A stretch of 64,000 bases of DNA from the NCBI GenBank assembly GCA_025352145.1, contig JANXTY010000044.1:1-64000 (forward strand), in the 5' to 3' direction. The DNA is from Oxalobacteraceae bacterium (GTDB lineage: Bacteria > Pseudomonadota > Gammaproteobacteria > Burkholderiales > Burkholderiaceae_D). The position numbers and the translations under genes are program-made. Positions 9,224-19,154 of the stretch are shown piece after piece. Each line of letters begins with the position of its first letter. The first letter of the stretch is position 1. The notes below the pieces were generated by a model. It was not told the DNA's origin. It made no database searches and worked only from the letters and a program-made list of their open reading frames with translations.

Positions 9224-11074
9224 GTGAGGCAAAAATTACAATTAAAAATGCTGGTGAGTAGCGCGATAGTGTCTGCAATGCTGTACGTGCTACCCGGAGC
9301 AGCACAAGCGGCGGGCAGGCAAATGGAAAGACTTGATCGGGGCGTGGTGGCGATCAATACTGGTGGGGATGTATTCATCAGCTGGCGAGCCTTGGGGACT
9401 GACGCTAGTGGCATGACCTTCAACATTTACCGTGGCAGCACCAAGCTCAATAGTTCGCCGTTGAACGTAACGAATTTTTTGGATACCAATGGTACGAGCA
9501 GCAGCAGTTATACCGTACGACCGGTGGTCGGGGGTGTAGAACAAACAGCGGCAAGTGCGGGCGCAACGTGGGGATCAATCTTCAAATCAATTCCGATTCA
9601 GCGGCCTGCAGGAGGCACCACGCCAGATGGTGTCGCTTACACTTATGACGCAAACGATGGGGAACCAGCTGATCTCGATGGCGACGGGGATTATGAACTG
9701 ATCGTCAAATGGAGCCCGACTAACGCTAAGGACAACTCGCAATCCGGTTATACGGGTAACACCTATGTAGATGCCTATAAGTTGGATGGCACGCGTATGT
9801 GGCGGATCAATCTCGGCAAGAACATTCGTGCTGGCGCTCACTACACCACTTTCCTTGCTTACGATTTTGATGGCGACGGCAAGGCAGAAGTAATGATGAA
9901 AACCGCTGACGGCACTGTCGATGGCAAAGGTGTCATGATTGGCACGGGCGCCGATCACCGCACCAGCGCAGGCTATATCTTGTCTGGGCCGGAATACCTT
10001 ACGGTATTCAATGGCCTGACTGGTGCAGCAATGGCGACTACCAATTACCTTCCTGCTCGTGGTTCGGTGTCTTCATGGGGCGACAGCTACGGTAATCGGG
10101 TCGACCGGTTCTTGGGTGGCGTGGCTTATCTTGACGGCGCCCGCCCAAGTGCTATTTTCTCACGGGGCTATTACACCCGTGCTGTCATCGCTGCCTGGGA
10201 TTGGCGGGGTGGTAAATTGACTAGTCGCTGGGTTTTTGACAGTGACGTTGCTGGTGGTGCCGTGCATGGTCAAGGTTCGCACTGGCTATCTGTTGCCGAT
10301 GTCAATGGCGACGGGAAAGATGACATCATCTATGGCGCGGCGACAGTGGGCAGCGATGGCAAGATGCTCTACAGCACTGGCCTTTGCCACGGCGATGCTT
10401 TGCATGTCGGCAAGTTCGATCCGAACCGCTCGGGGCAGCAGATTTTCATGGTGCACGAAGAACCTAATTGCTATGGGAGTCGTGGCGTGGAAATGCACGA
10501 TGCCGCAACAGGAAAAATCTTGTGGAGCGTCAGCGGACAAGGCAACGACGTGGGTCGCGGTGTCTGTATGGACATCGATCCCGCGCATCTAGGTGAAGAG
10601 TGCTGGGGTTCTGTCGGGGCCTTGATGAGTGCCAGCGGCGTGAAGATATCCGATTCGCATCCTAATAAATTTAACTTTGCCGTCTGGTGGGATGGCGATC
10701 TGTTGCGCGAGTCGCTCGATAGTACTCTGATCGATAAGTGGAACCCAGACACATTTAGTTTTGACCGCCTGCTGAGTGGATATACCTACGGAGCTTCATC
10801 GAACAACGGAACCAAGGCTACACCAGTGCTCTCGGCCGACCTGTTTGGTGATTGGCGTGAAGAGATTGTCTGGCGCAATGCCGATAGTTCGGCATTGCTG
10901 GTCTTTAGTACTACAATCCCGACCACGCACCGGATGCCGACTTTGATGCATAACTCGCAGTACCGTGTCCAAGTTGCCGGGCAAAATGCTGCGTATAACC
11001 AACCTCCGCACCCTAGTTTTTATCTAGGCGATGGTATGGGTACAGTGAAGCAGGAGCCGATTTTCACACCTTGA
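9224..11074 (+). CDS. secreted rhamnogalacturonan lyase (PL11 family)
   Basis: This 616-residue secreted polysaccharide lyase is predicted to cut the rhamnogalacturonan I backbone by beta-elimination, like YesW/YesX. A signal peptide ends at about residue 31 (AAQA). Conserved N-terminal sequence (QMERLDRGVVAI) and repeated calcium-binding Asp-rich segments (DLDGDGDYELIVKW, DFDGDGKAEVMMKTADG, DVNGDGKDDIIYG) are typical of the PL11 eight-bladed propeller. The gene begins with GTG at 9224 behind an AGGAGA ribosome binding site (9212-9217) and is followed by a strong terminator. It is divergent from the GH43 arabinanase gene, which suggests coordinated pectin breakdown. Confidence 0.9.
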   Translation: MRQKLQLKMLVSSAIVSAMLYVLPGAAQAAGRQMERLDRGVVAINTGGDVFISWRALGTDASGMTFNIYRGSTKLNSSPLNVTNFLDTNGTSSSSYTVRPVVGGVEQTAASAGATWGSIFKSIPIQRPAGGTTPDGVAYTYDANDGEPADLDGDGDYELIVKWSPTNAKDNSQSGYTGNTYVDAYKLDGTRMWRINLGKNIRAGAHYTTFLAYDFDGDGKAEVMMKTADGTVDGKGVMIGTGADHRTSAGYILSGPEYLTVFNGLTGAAMATTNYLPARGSVSSWGDSYGNRVDRFLGGVAYLDGARPSAIFSRGYYTRAVIAAWDWRGGKLTSRWVFDSDVAGGAVHGQGSHWLSVADVNGDGKDDIIYGAATVGSDGKMLYSTGLCHGDALHVGKFDPNRSGQQIFMVHEEPNCYGSRGVEMHDAATGKILWSVSGQGNDVGRGVCMDIDPAHLGEECWGSVGALMSASGVKISDSHPNKFNFAVWWDGDLLRESLDSTLIDKWNPDTFSFDRLLSGYTYGASSNNGTKATPVLSADLFGDWREEIVWRNADSSALLVFSTTIPTTHRMPTLMHNSQYRVQVAGQNAAYNQPPHPSFYLGDGMGTVKQEPIFTP

Positions 11075-11104
11075 TGGGCTCTTAGTCTGGTTTTATGAAG
11101 TTGC

Positions 11105-11134
11105 AACGGGCTGTTCTCAGCCCGTTGTTTTTTT
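11105..11134 (+). terminator. Rho-independent terminator of the PL11 gene
   Basis: AACGGGCTG (11105-11113), a TTCT loop and CAGCCCGTT (11118-11126) make a perfect nine-base-pair stem followed by seven T residues at 11128-11134, 30 bp past the PL11 stop codon. Confidence 0.92.
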
Positions 11135-11156
11135 ATGTTGAGTGCCTGGAGTTTGC

Positions 11157-12239
11157 ATGTTTGTTCGATTGTTTTTCTTTGTGGCCTTAATTTTGCTGGC
11201 ACCTGCAACACAAGCACATGAACCATTTGAAATTACGACCAACGTACGAATCCTTGAAAATGGCACAACACTTAATGTCCTGATTACCGATAGCACGGCC
11301 GCTCAGCTTTGCTTAGTCGGATCGAATGTCACCAACAAACTACATAGAGAACAATTTACGGCGAACCACTTGCAGGTAGAGCGGTGTGCGGCCCAGCTCT
11401 ACGAAGTACGCGATGAAAAAGGTTTACTCAAGCCCCGCGCTGTGCAGGTTCATTTGACTGAAGAAGATGACCTGGATGCAACCATCACTTACCCCCCCGG
11501 AACTGGCGATGTTTTACAATTTACAGCGGTGCATCTGACACGCCTGGCTGAGCCGACGTATGGTGCGACTTTTACAGCGACGAGCGAGAAGCATTTCCTT
11601 GGACAGAAACTCCTGCGTGCCGACGACAATACCATGCTGGTCAAGCGCCACTCGGCTGCTGTTGCAACCTATTCCGGTTTCGTGGATTTTTTACGGCTGG
11701 GGATAGCGCATATTCTTACCGGCTACGATCACCTGCTGTTCTTGGCAGGTTTGCTGATCGTTTGCCGACGATTACATACGGCCTTGTTGATTATCACTAC
11801 ATTCACGCTGGCGCACTCAATCACCCTGGCACTGGCCGGCCTTGGTTTGCTTACCCTGCCAAGTCGCATTGTCGAACCAGTAATTGCGGCGACGATCATT
11901 TTTGTGGGGATCGAGAATCTTTTGCGTGCGCGGCATGGACGCGAACCTAGTGGGCGCTGGATGCTCACCTTTGTGTTTGGGTTACTGCATGGTTTCGGCT
12001 TTGCCAGTGCGCTTCAAGAGGCGGGCATGCCCCAAGGTGGCTGGGGCATCGTGGCATCTCTATTTTCCTTCAATCTTGGGATTGAGCTGGGGCAGCTCGT
12101 GGTGGCGGCTTGTTTTTTGCCATTGTTGTTCTGGTTGCGCCATTTTCCTGTGTTTGCACGATGTATCGTTCCTATCGCCTCGTTTGGCGTGAGCTTCGCG
12201 GGTATTTATTGGTTTCTGCAACGCACAGTTTTTTCCTGA
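11157..12239 (+). CDS. HupE/UreJ-family membrane protein
   Basis: This 360-residue membrane protein has a signal-like N-terminus, an extracytoplasmic domain to about residue 165, and then several membrane segments in the HupE/UreJ_2 pattern. The motif GIAHILTGYDHLLFLAGLL, with paired His and Asp, is characteristic of the family, as is the later FGLLHGFGFA. HupE homologues are proposed nickel or cobalt permeases; the role of this longer form is not established and there is no hydrogenase or urease gene nearby. The start at ATG 11157 is preferred over GTG 11142 because GGAG sits six bases upstream. Confidence 0.8.
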   Translation: MFVRLFFFVALILLAPATQAHEPFEITTNVRILENGTTLNVLITDSTAAQLCLVGSNVTNKLHREQFTANHLQVERCAAQLYEVRDEKGLLKPRAVQVHLTEEDDLDATITYPPGTGDVLQFTAVHLTRLAEPTYGATFTATSEKHFLGQKLLRADDNTMLVKRHSAAVATYSGFVDFLRLGIAHILTGYDHLLFLAGLLIVCRRLHTALLIITTFTLAHSITLALAGLGLLTLPSRIVEPVIAATIIFVGIENLLRARHGREPSGRWMLTFVFGLLHGFGFASALQEAGMPQGGWGIVASLFSFNLGIELGQLVVAACFLPLLFWLRHFPVFARCIVPIASFGVSFAGIYWFLQRTVFS

Positions 12240-12298
12240 GATCGGATTTAGGAAAGCAGCCTGTAGATTTTTTGATGGAGACTGCGAAGAGGAGGAAT

Positions 12299-12450
12299 AA
12301 AAAAAGCCCGCTGATTGCAGCGGGCTAATATCAATTTTCTTAAGGAGAAAGTAGATGCTTCAATTATGTGCGCTTCATGTAGGCGAGTAAATGCCATATC
12401 TATGGCATGTTGAATCAATATTTTTGTCTCCTGCATTGCAGCACGTACCC
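12299..12450 (-). ncRNA. candidate small RNA A of a tandem pair
   Basis: Read on the minus strand, this stretch ends in a classic terminator: stem AGCCCGCTG/CAGCGGGCT (12305-12326) followed by a U-run (12299-12305). Exactly 64 bases upstream of the stem is a second hairpin, ATGCCATA-N2-TATGGCAT (12391-12408). Both elements and the spacing recur in copy B 206 bp away. Between them lies a pyrimidine-rich UUUCUCCUUAAG segment, complementary to a Shine-Dalgarno sequence. The 5' end is not defined and I could not identify a promoter. No conserved peptide is encoded on either strand. Confidence 0.6.
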
Positions 12451-12504
12451 TTTCTCATAGTTTGGGACGAAAGGTGTTTGCCCATGTTTAACGGACAACC
12501 AGTC

Positions 12505-12650
12505 AAAAAAAAGCCCACTAATTTAGTGGGCTAATATCTATTTTCTTGGAGAGAAATTGGATAACTTCATTATGTCTTGCTCCAAGGCACAGGTAAATGC
12601 CATAAATATGGCATTTTGAAGAAATGATTTTCTTCCTCTCCTTTGATGGG
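12505..12650 (-). ncRNA. candidate small RNA B of a tandem pair
   Basis: This is homologous to copy A. The minus-strand terminator stem AGCCCACTA/TAGTGGGCT (12512-12532) is followed by eight U residues (12505-12512), and the inner hairpin ATGCCATA-N2-TATGGCAT lies at 12597-12614, again 64 bases away. The 64-base interval matches copy A at about 39 positions without gaps, while the terminator stem has compensating changes (CG pairs in A become AU pairs in B). It has a UUUCUCUCC anti-Shine-Dalgarno-like segment. It lies about 50 bp downstream of the response regulator stop, so it could be its own transcript or processed from that gene's 3' UTR. Confidence 0.6.
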
Positions 12651-12697
12651 ACGCATAACAGGGAACTACAACCACCAATAAATTAGTCCTGCGTTTG

Positions 12698-13408
12698 TCA
12701 GGAATCACCCCGTTCTATTTCTCTCCGTTCGGGTTGGAAATAACCTCGCCGCTGTGCTTCAAAAACTGCTTCACCACGTGAATGAACGGAAAGTTTACGG
12801 TAAATCGATTTAATGTGATTTTGCAAAGTGGCAACGGAAATGAAAAGCAAGCCAGCTATTTCAACATAGGAATTCCCACGTGCGATTAATTCTAAGACCT
12901 CGGTCTGACGCCGCGTAAGCACATCTTCGGTTGGAGTGATATTTCCAGGTGTTGTTTCAATTTTTTTCTCACCTCGAATCTGAGCCAGAACTTTACGGGC
13001 AATCTCCGGGCTCATGGGGGTTTCGCCTGCCATCACACGCAAAATATTGTCTGCTATGTCCATTGCTCTAGCGTCTTTTAGTAAGTAACCCAATGCACCA
13101 GCACGGAGGCAAGAAAAAACTGTATCGTCGTCCTTCGCTAAGGTGAGTACCAAGATGGCACATTCTGGATAACGTTGCGCACATGCGGAGATAATCTCCA
13201 GTCCTGAACCATCAGGTAAGCCTAAGTCGGTTAACAAGACATCGACCGAATTGGTTTCTAGCCAGGTTAATGCGGGTTGCACGCTGTCAAAAGCGGACAC
13301 TAGCTTTAATTTCGAATTTCGCTCAATGGCTAAGCTGAGAGATAACCGAGTTACTCTGTCGTCCTCAACAATTAATACACTGACTGGGGTGCTTTCATTT
13401 TCTTGCAA
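12698..13408 (-). CDS. NarL/FixJ-family response regulator (orphan)
   Basis: This 236-residue two-component response regulator binds DNA when phosphorylated. The receiver domain has the acidic pair E15/D16, phosphoacceptor D61 (VDVLLTDLGLPDG), T89 and K111. The LuxR-type helix-turn-helix lies around residues 165-230 (LTRRQTEVLELIARGNSYVEIAGLL). No histidine kinase gene is adjacent, so the partner is unknown. Immediately downstream on the same strand lie the two tandem candidate small RNAs, which could be its targets or its 3' UTR products. Confidence 0.92.
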   Translation of the reverse strand: MQENESTPVSVLIVEDDRVTRLSLSLAIERNSKLKLVSAFDSVQPALTWLETNSVDVLLTDLGLPDGSGLEIISACAQRYPECAILVLTLAKDDDTVFSCLRAGALGYLLKDARAMDIADNILRVMAGETPMSPEIARKVLAQIRGEKKIETTPGNITPTEDVLTRRQTEVLELIARGNSYVEIAGLLFISVATLQNHIKSIYRKLSVHSRGEAVFEAQRRGYFQPERREIERGDS

Positions 13409-13836
13409 CTTAAGCTCCCATGATTAAACAATTTTATGCAAAAGCATTATTTTAATCTTATGATTTTACGGAATATAGACAGAACACAGGAAAATGATTT
13501 GTTCGTAGTTTTAGTTTCAAAAGACCTTAGGATTGGGTAGCCACGCATACAGCTACTATTTTGATGGATGTCCGGCATAACTTAGCGTTAATTTTTTTAT
13601 AGTTGAGCAAAATAAATGGGTAGATATTCGAACTACCGTTGATCCCATACTCCTTGTTGGAGGCCTCTGCACAACCTACTGCGTGACGAATTTTTGAACC
13701 TGTGAGGCTCACCACCCTTGTAGGGCGCACACCTGTTGCAAGCATGTGTCGTTGCGCTGCTCGCTATGCGTGTGCAAGGTCTTTGTTGAGTTGATATGGC
13801 ATGTTCTCCGTGTGTTGGGTTGGATTTTGGTGGCAT
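13409..13836. other. non-coding region with a dispersed repeat
   Basis: This 428-bp stretch separates the response regulator from the copper chaperone gene. It holds the promoter of the regulator and a repeat element at 13660-13785. Reading frames here have no ribosome binding sites or recognisable products. Confidence 0.5.
13660..13785 (+). repeat. short element with terminal inverted repeats (MITE-like), copy 2
   Basis: The left end GAGGCCTCTGCACAAC (13660-13675) is an imperfect inverted match of the right end GTGTGCAAGGTCTTTG (13770-13785). The left 50 bases align with the repeat at 8833. The element carries no gene and is about 126 bp long, which fits a miniature inverted-repeat element or an insertion-sequence remnant. 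Confidence 0.45.
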
Positions 13837-14298
13837 TCACGGAAGAAATGGTTCGCGCACTTTCATCTTGAAGTCGATATTGCGGACCCTCTTGTCTTTG
13901 TCCTCAAATTTTAGTGAGAAAGGAATTTCTTCTCCGGCAATGAGTTTTTTCTTTACACCGTAAAGCATCAAATGTGAGGCGCCAGTTTTAAATTCTATGG
14001 ATTTTCCGGCATGCAGATCGACGTTATCGACAGCGCGCATTTTCATCACGTTGTTAGACATACTGGTCTCATGCATTTCGATAGCAGTCACAATTGGTGA
14101 AGAAAATCCTAGCAATTTCCCGCTTTCCTCGGCTGTAATTTTCATAAAAGCACCAGCCACATATTGGCCTGGGACCATATTGCGCATCCAAGCGTTTTCT
14201 ACTCTAACCTGCGCCGTTGCATTTGCTGCCAGGACTGCCATGGCGCACACCCATACAACGCGTTTTATAGCCATGCTCAAGGATGCTTTAGAGAACAT
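13837..14298 (-). CDS. periplasmic copper chaperone PCu(A)C (DUF461)
   Basis: This secreted or periplasmic copper-binding protein has about 153 residues from ATG 14298. PCu(A)C proteins deliver Cu(I), typically to cytochrome oxidase. The metal ligands are visible: Met-His in AIEMHETSM, Met residues in NNVMKMRAV, and His-Met in [10 protein letters not shown] signal peptide ([19 protein letters not shown]) follows the start. Three ATGs are possible (14316, 14298, 14274). I chose 14298 because it overlaps the hslU stop by 11 bases, but 14274 gives a cleaner signal peptide; none has a strong ribosome binding site. Sitting at the end of hslVU, it probably depends on read-through or translational coupling. 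Confidence 0.85.
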   Translation of the reverse strand: MFSKASLSMAIKRVVWVCAMAVLAANATAQVRVENAWMRNMVPGQYVAGAFMKITAEESGKLLGFSSPIVTAIEMHETSMSNNVMKMRAVDNVDLHAGKSIEFKTGASHLMLYGVKKKLIAGEEIPFSLKFEDKDKRVRNIDFKMKVREPFLP

Positions 14299-15637
14299 AG
14301 CGTGACAGATCTTCATTGACGGCCAATGCGTTGAGTCTTTCGTCGACATAGGCAGCGTCTATGCGAATGTTTTTTCCCGCATTTTCATTGGCTGAAAATG
14401 AGATTTCTTCTAACAGCTTTTCCATGACGGTGTATAGCCGTCTGGCGCCGATATTCTCAGTGCGTTCATTGACCGAGAAAGCAATTTCTGCCAAACGGGT
14501 GATACCCTCTTGTGCGAATGCAACAGTGACATTTTCTGTTGCCAGCAAGGCTTCATACTGTTTGGTCAAGCAAGCGTCCGTGCTGGTCAGGATACATTCA
14601 AAATCTGCAATTGATAAGGACTCCAGTTCCACCCGGATGGGAAACCGCCCTTGTAGTTCCGGGATGAGATCGGACGGCTTGGCAAGGTGAAAGGCACCTG
14701 ACGCAATGAAAAGAATATGGTCGGTCTTGATCATGCCGTACTTGGTATTGACCGTGGTACCTTCGACCAAGGGCAGTAAATCGCGCTGTACGCCAGCGCG
14801 CGAGACATCGGCACCACCGACGTCAGAGCGGGAGGCGATTTTGTCAATTTCATCGAGGAAAACAATGCCGTTTTGTTCCACGTTGGTGATTGCTTTCTGT
14901 TTCAGCTCCTCCTGATTAATTAGCTTGGAAGCTTCGTCATCAATCAAGAATCTTAACGCGTCCTTGATTTTCATTTTTCGTGCTTTTTTGCGGCCGCTAC
15001 CGACACCGGAAAACATCGATTTGATTTGTTCCGTCATTTCTTCCATGCCGGGAGGCGCCATGATTTCCATGTGCGGCCCGGCGTCGGCCACTTCAATTTC
15101 GATTTCCCGCTCGTCCAGCAAACCTTCCCGCAGGCGTTTACGAAAAGTTTGGCGTGCAGTGTGACCGCTTTCCGTTTCGCCATTGCTGGGTACTTTGTGA
15201 TCGACATTAAAGCCGAAATCGCGTGCCGGCGGTACAAGAATGTCGATAACACGGTCCTCGGCGGCATCTTCTGCTTGCAGTCTGACTTTGCGCATTTCCG
15301 CTTCGCGTGTTTGCTTGATTCCGATTTCGATCAGGTCACGGATAATCGTGTCCACGTCACGTCCGACATAGCCGACTTCGGTGAATTTGGTTGCCTCGAT
15401 TTTGATGAAGGGCGCATCGGCCAGTTTTGCCAGTCGTCTAGCTATTTCTGTTTTACCTACACCCGTCGGGCCGATCATAAGAATATTTTTTGGCGTAATT
15501 TCATGGCGCAAAGGTTCGGGAACTTGCTGTCGGCGCCAGCGATTACGCAATGCAATGGCTACGGCGCGTTTGGCCCGAGCTTGACCGACAACATGTTTGT
15601 CGAGTTCCGAGACGATCTCGTGTGGGGTCATGTTCAT
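14288..15637 (-). CDS. hslU: HslU, ATPase subunit of the HslVU protease
   Basis: This 449-residue AAA+ unfoldase feeds substrates into the HslV peptidase. The N-terminal signature [16 protein letters not shown] is followed by Walker A GPTGVGKT (residues 56-63), the inserted I-domain (about 110-240), Walker [11 protein letters not shown] near 255, and a C-terminal sensor region ending SRYVL, the tail that inserts into HslV. ATG 15637 is preferred over TTG 15640. It lies 82 bp downstream of hslV on the same strand. Confidence 0.97.
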   Translation of the reverse strand: MNMTPHEIVSELDKHVVGQARAKRAVAIALRNRWRRQQVPEPLRHEITPKNILMIGPTGVGKTEIARRLAKLADAPFIKIEATKFTEVGYVGRDVDTIIRDLIEIGIKQTREAEMRKVRLQAEDAAEDRVIDILVPPARDFGFNVDHKVPSNGETESGHTARQTFRKRLREGLLDEREIEIEVADAGPHMEIMAPPGMEEMTEQIKSMFSGVGSGRKKARKMKIKDALRFLIDDEASKLINQEELKQKAITNVEQNGIVFLDEIDKIASRSDVGGADVSRAGVQRDLLPLVEGTTVNTKYGMIKTDHILFIASGAFHLAKPSDLIPELQGRFPIRVELESLSIADFECILTSTDACLTKQYEALLATENVTVAFAQEGITRLAEIAFSVNERTENIGARRLYTVMEKLLEEISFSANENAGKNIRIDAAYVDERLNALAVNEDLSRYVL

Positions 15638-15719
15638 CAATGTTTTACCTGGAGTTGGGGAAATAGTTGATGTGCCAGTTGGGGCCTTATCAAAACCAAT
15701 GAGCCCATTGTCGTAGGAG

Positions 15720-16256
15720 TTATTCCAACGACTCTATGGTGTGCGACATATTGGTATAGATGCACAATTCGGATGCGATGGTGAGCGCTTTCTTGACGAT
15801 ATCGGCAGGCATCAGATCAGTATTTTCCTGGAGCGCTTTGGCAGCAGATTGGGCATAGGTGCCGCCTGAGCCAATGGCACCTATGCCATCTTCAGGCTCG
15901 AGGACATCGCCGTTACCGGTAATGATCAATGTTGATTCACGGTCAGCGACCAGCAGCATTGCTTCCAGCCGACGCAATATGCGGTCGGTACGCCAGTCCT
16001 TAGCCAGTTCAACCGAGGAGCGCATCAGATTGCCTTGATGCTTTTCTAGCTTGGCTTCGAAGCGGTCGAGCAAGGTAAATGCATCTGCGGTGCCACCAGC
16101 AAATCCGACCAATACCTTGCCGTGATATAACTTGCGCACTTTGCGTGCGCTGCCTTTCATGACGATATTGCCGAGTGTTACTTGGCCATCACCTCCAATG
16201 GCAACCATATTGCCGCGCCGAACTGACAAGATCGTAGTGCCATGAAATTGTTCCAT
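15720..16256 (-). CDS. hslV: HslV, peptidase subunit of the HslVU protease
   Basis: This 178-residue threonine peptidase is related to proteasome beta subunits. The propeptide MEQFHG precedes the catalytic T7 of TTILSVRRG. Further conserved segments are [21 protein letters not shown] and [17 protein letters not shown] ribosome binding site lies upstream. It forms an operon with hslU. Confidence 0.97.
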   Translation of the reverse strand: MEQFHGTTILSVRRGNMVAIGGDGQVTLGNIVMKGSARKVRKLYHGKVLVGFAGGTADAFTLLDRFEAKLEKHQGNLMRSSVELAKDWRTDRILRRLEAMLLVADRESTLIITGNGDVLEPEDGIGAIGSGGTYAQSAAKALQENTDLMPADIVKKALTIASELCIYTNMSHTIESLE

Positions 16257-16419
16257 GTTTTCCTCAAGGAAATGTGCCGCTTTGTGCTGCCAATTAAATT
16301 TTTATTGAGTGGAAAATGGGGGTGGAATAGGTTAATGCAAGTACGGCAAGCTGAAAGGGCGCTGTATGCCTCGCATCTTTGTCCGCATATCTGATTGCTC
16401 AAGTTTTTTTTGCTTAGTC

Positions 16420-17820
16420 TTAGTATTTGTGAGGAAAGATTTTTGCGATTGAATCAATGCTCATCACATGGAGAAGGGCAGCCACTAAATGGTTGACATC
16501 TTGAAATTCAATAGATTTTCCTGCAGTAGCCAAAGGCGCCAGGCCGTTTAATAGTTGACCTGCAGAAGTAAAATCAACGCGGGTCAGGCCCGCGCAATCG
16601 AGCACAACACGCTGGTGCATACCGGCAAATTCCGTAATTGAATGAATCAACGGACTGATACTTCCTTGAATGACGGACGGCATTACGAAACGATCCAGCA
16701 CTGTGATCGGCAGGGCGGTTTCGACTGCTGCAGTGGTAATTTTATTGGATTTTGGTGCTACAAAGGCAGGCGGTGACACCTCAAATGTGACACAGTAATC
16801 GATACTGGCTTCTTCAAATTCGTTTTCAAGATTAAGCAATTGCAAAATTTCCATTAGCAATAGCCAAGGTGCTTCAGATTCATCGCGTCGACCGACTTCG
16901 ATGATCCCGCGTATTTTTTGCGCGAGCTCGGATGCTCCTACTAGTACCATATTCCTCTCAGATTTCTGGAGTCCTTTGAGTGCTTCCAGTAATAGCGCAC
17001 ATCCGACTGGGTCAACTTCAGTTACGCGAGAAAATTCCAAGCGGAAAAGTTGATTTTTTTCGCTCAGCTTCTGGACTCGTTCCAGCTGTTTTGAAATGCT
17101 GTTGTCGAGCACGCCGGCAAAAGCGACTGAGGGGGTTGCGGCTCCCTGCTTGGAGGATGTTTTCTTCTCATCTGCGCGCAAGTTGGCGGCCCACGCTGGC
17201 GGTGATGTTTCGAATTTACTGGCGTAATCAATCGAGAGGCTATCGAATTGCAATTGCTTGCCTGTAATTTGGTATAAATCGAATAGCATCCACCAGGCAT
17301 TGCGGGTTGCGTTGCCTAGTTTGTCTTCCAAAATGGCATCTTGCAACATGTGTTCGACCAACGCAGCTTGGTCATTTGCATACAATACGGCGGCTTCTTC
17401 AATGGCTGCGCAGGTCTCTGAAGTGGATACTTGCACGTGCAGCAAAGGCCCGCCCGTGCTACCGTCGAGCAAGTAATCGGTCGATTGCATGTGCATCAAC
17501 GGTAGCGTACTTTCAAAAAGTTGCGCGGTGATTGGTGCGTCGCTCAGGCTGTCAGGGGCAGTTTGTTTTGTTTGACTATTGCGAGAAGGAGCCGGTTTGA
17601 GGATATCCAGAGTCATCTCCGACTCAATGGCGTCAATTTTCATCGACGTTGAGCGGGCAATATTGCGCTGAGATTGTTGGGCATTATTAGAGCGCTCAAT
17701 CTCATTACTTGCGGCTAGGCGAGCATCATCCTCATCACGCTTGCTGCGTAGTGCGGTTTTTTCATCGTCCGATGATATTTTCTGACGATCTTTTTTTCCG
17801 AAAACGGAGAAAATCCCCAC
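16420..17820 (-). CDS. STAS-domain protein with a duplicated helical module
   Basis: This 466-residue cytoplasmic protein has a charged, disordered N-terminus (about 1-90) and two copies of a helical module: one near residues 170-210 (LFDLYQITGKQLQFDSL then IDYASKFETSPPAW) and one near 320-355 (LMEILQLLNLENEFEEAS then IDYCVTFEVSPPAF). Each is linked to a STAS-like segment (FSRVTEVDPVGCALLLEALK near 270; LDCAGLTRVDFTSAGQLLNG near 405). STAS domains occur in anti-sigma antagonists and signalling scaffolds; the usual phosphorylatable Ser is replaced or ambiguous here. It starts with GTG 17820 behind AGGA. It lies upstream of hslV on the same strand; no functional link is proven. Confidence 0.75.
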   Translation of the reverse strand: MGIFSVFGKKDRQKISSDDEKTALRSKRDEDDARLAASNEIERSNNAQQSQRNIARSTSMKIDAIESEMTLDILKPAPSRNSQTKQTAPDSLSDAPITAQLFESTLPLMHMQSTDYLLDGSTGGPLLHVQVSTSETCAAIEEAAVLYANDQAALVEHMLQDAILEDKLGNATRNAWWMLFDLYQITGKQLQFDSLSIDYASKFETSPPAWAANLRADEKKTSSKQGAATPSVAFAGVLDNSISKQLERVQKLSEKNQLFRLEFSRVTEVDPVGCALLLEALKGLQKSERNMVLVGASELAQKIRGIIEVGRRDESEAPWLLLMEILQLLNLENEFEEASIDYCVTFEVSPPAFVAPKSNKITTAAVETALPITVLDRFVMPSVIQGSISPLIHSITEFAGMHQRVVLDCAGLTRVDFTSAGQLLNGLAPLATAGKSIEFQDVNHLVAALLHVMSIDSIAKIFPHKY

Positions 17821-17998
17821 AGTGTTCCTGAAATCTAGAGAATTAACTTACTATACTATAGGAGAAGGTTCAACGTACAAACCATGCGCCTATCGATTGC
17901 TTTCGTGCGGCTAAGGATAGCATGAGCGTTCCGCTAAATGAAGGCCTGTCGTGCTTTTCATGACGCCGAGAAATCCCTTTATTAAAACCTAATAGAGA

Positions 17999-18020
17999 GG
18001 GGGGAGGACTATTCCCCCCC
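17999..18020 (-). terminator. possible terminator after argB
   Basis: A G6/C6 stem with a short loop lies right after the argB stop codon. On the minus strand it is followed by TCTCTATTAGG rather than a T-run, so it may act more as an mRNA end stabiliser than as an intrinsic terminator. Confidence 0.35.
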
Positions 18021-18022
18021 AA

Positions 18023-18961
<939 letters not shown>

Positions 18962-19154
18962 TTAATTTTCAGAATTTTACAGGGAAAGTTCTTTTTCTTT
19001 TCTCAATTCTTGTAATGTATTGCTGGAACCTCCAAATTCTAATGGGCGGTCAATTGTACCAATACGCATATCAAGTCGGTAGGGAGTTGCTGGTTCCATG
19101 AGATTTCTAGTGATCCTTGTCAATATGAGTGCAATCAGCTAGTCTTTCCGCCAC

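Noticed and set aside
12341-12390. Short plus-strand peptide (MLQLCALHVGE) behind AAGGAG in small RNA copy A
   Set aside because: The frame is not kept in copy B; conservation follows RNA structure on the other strand.
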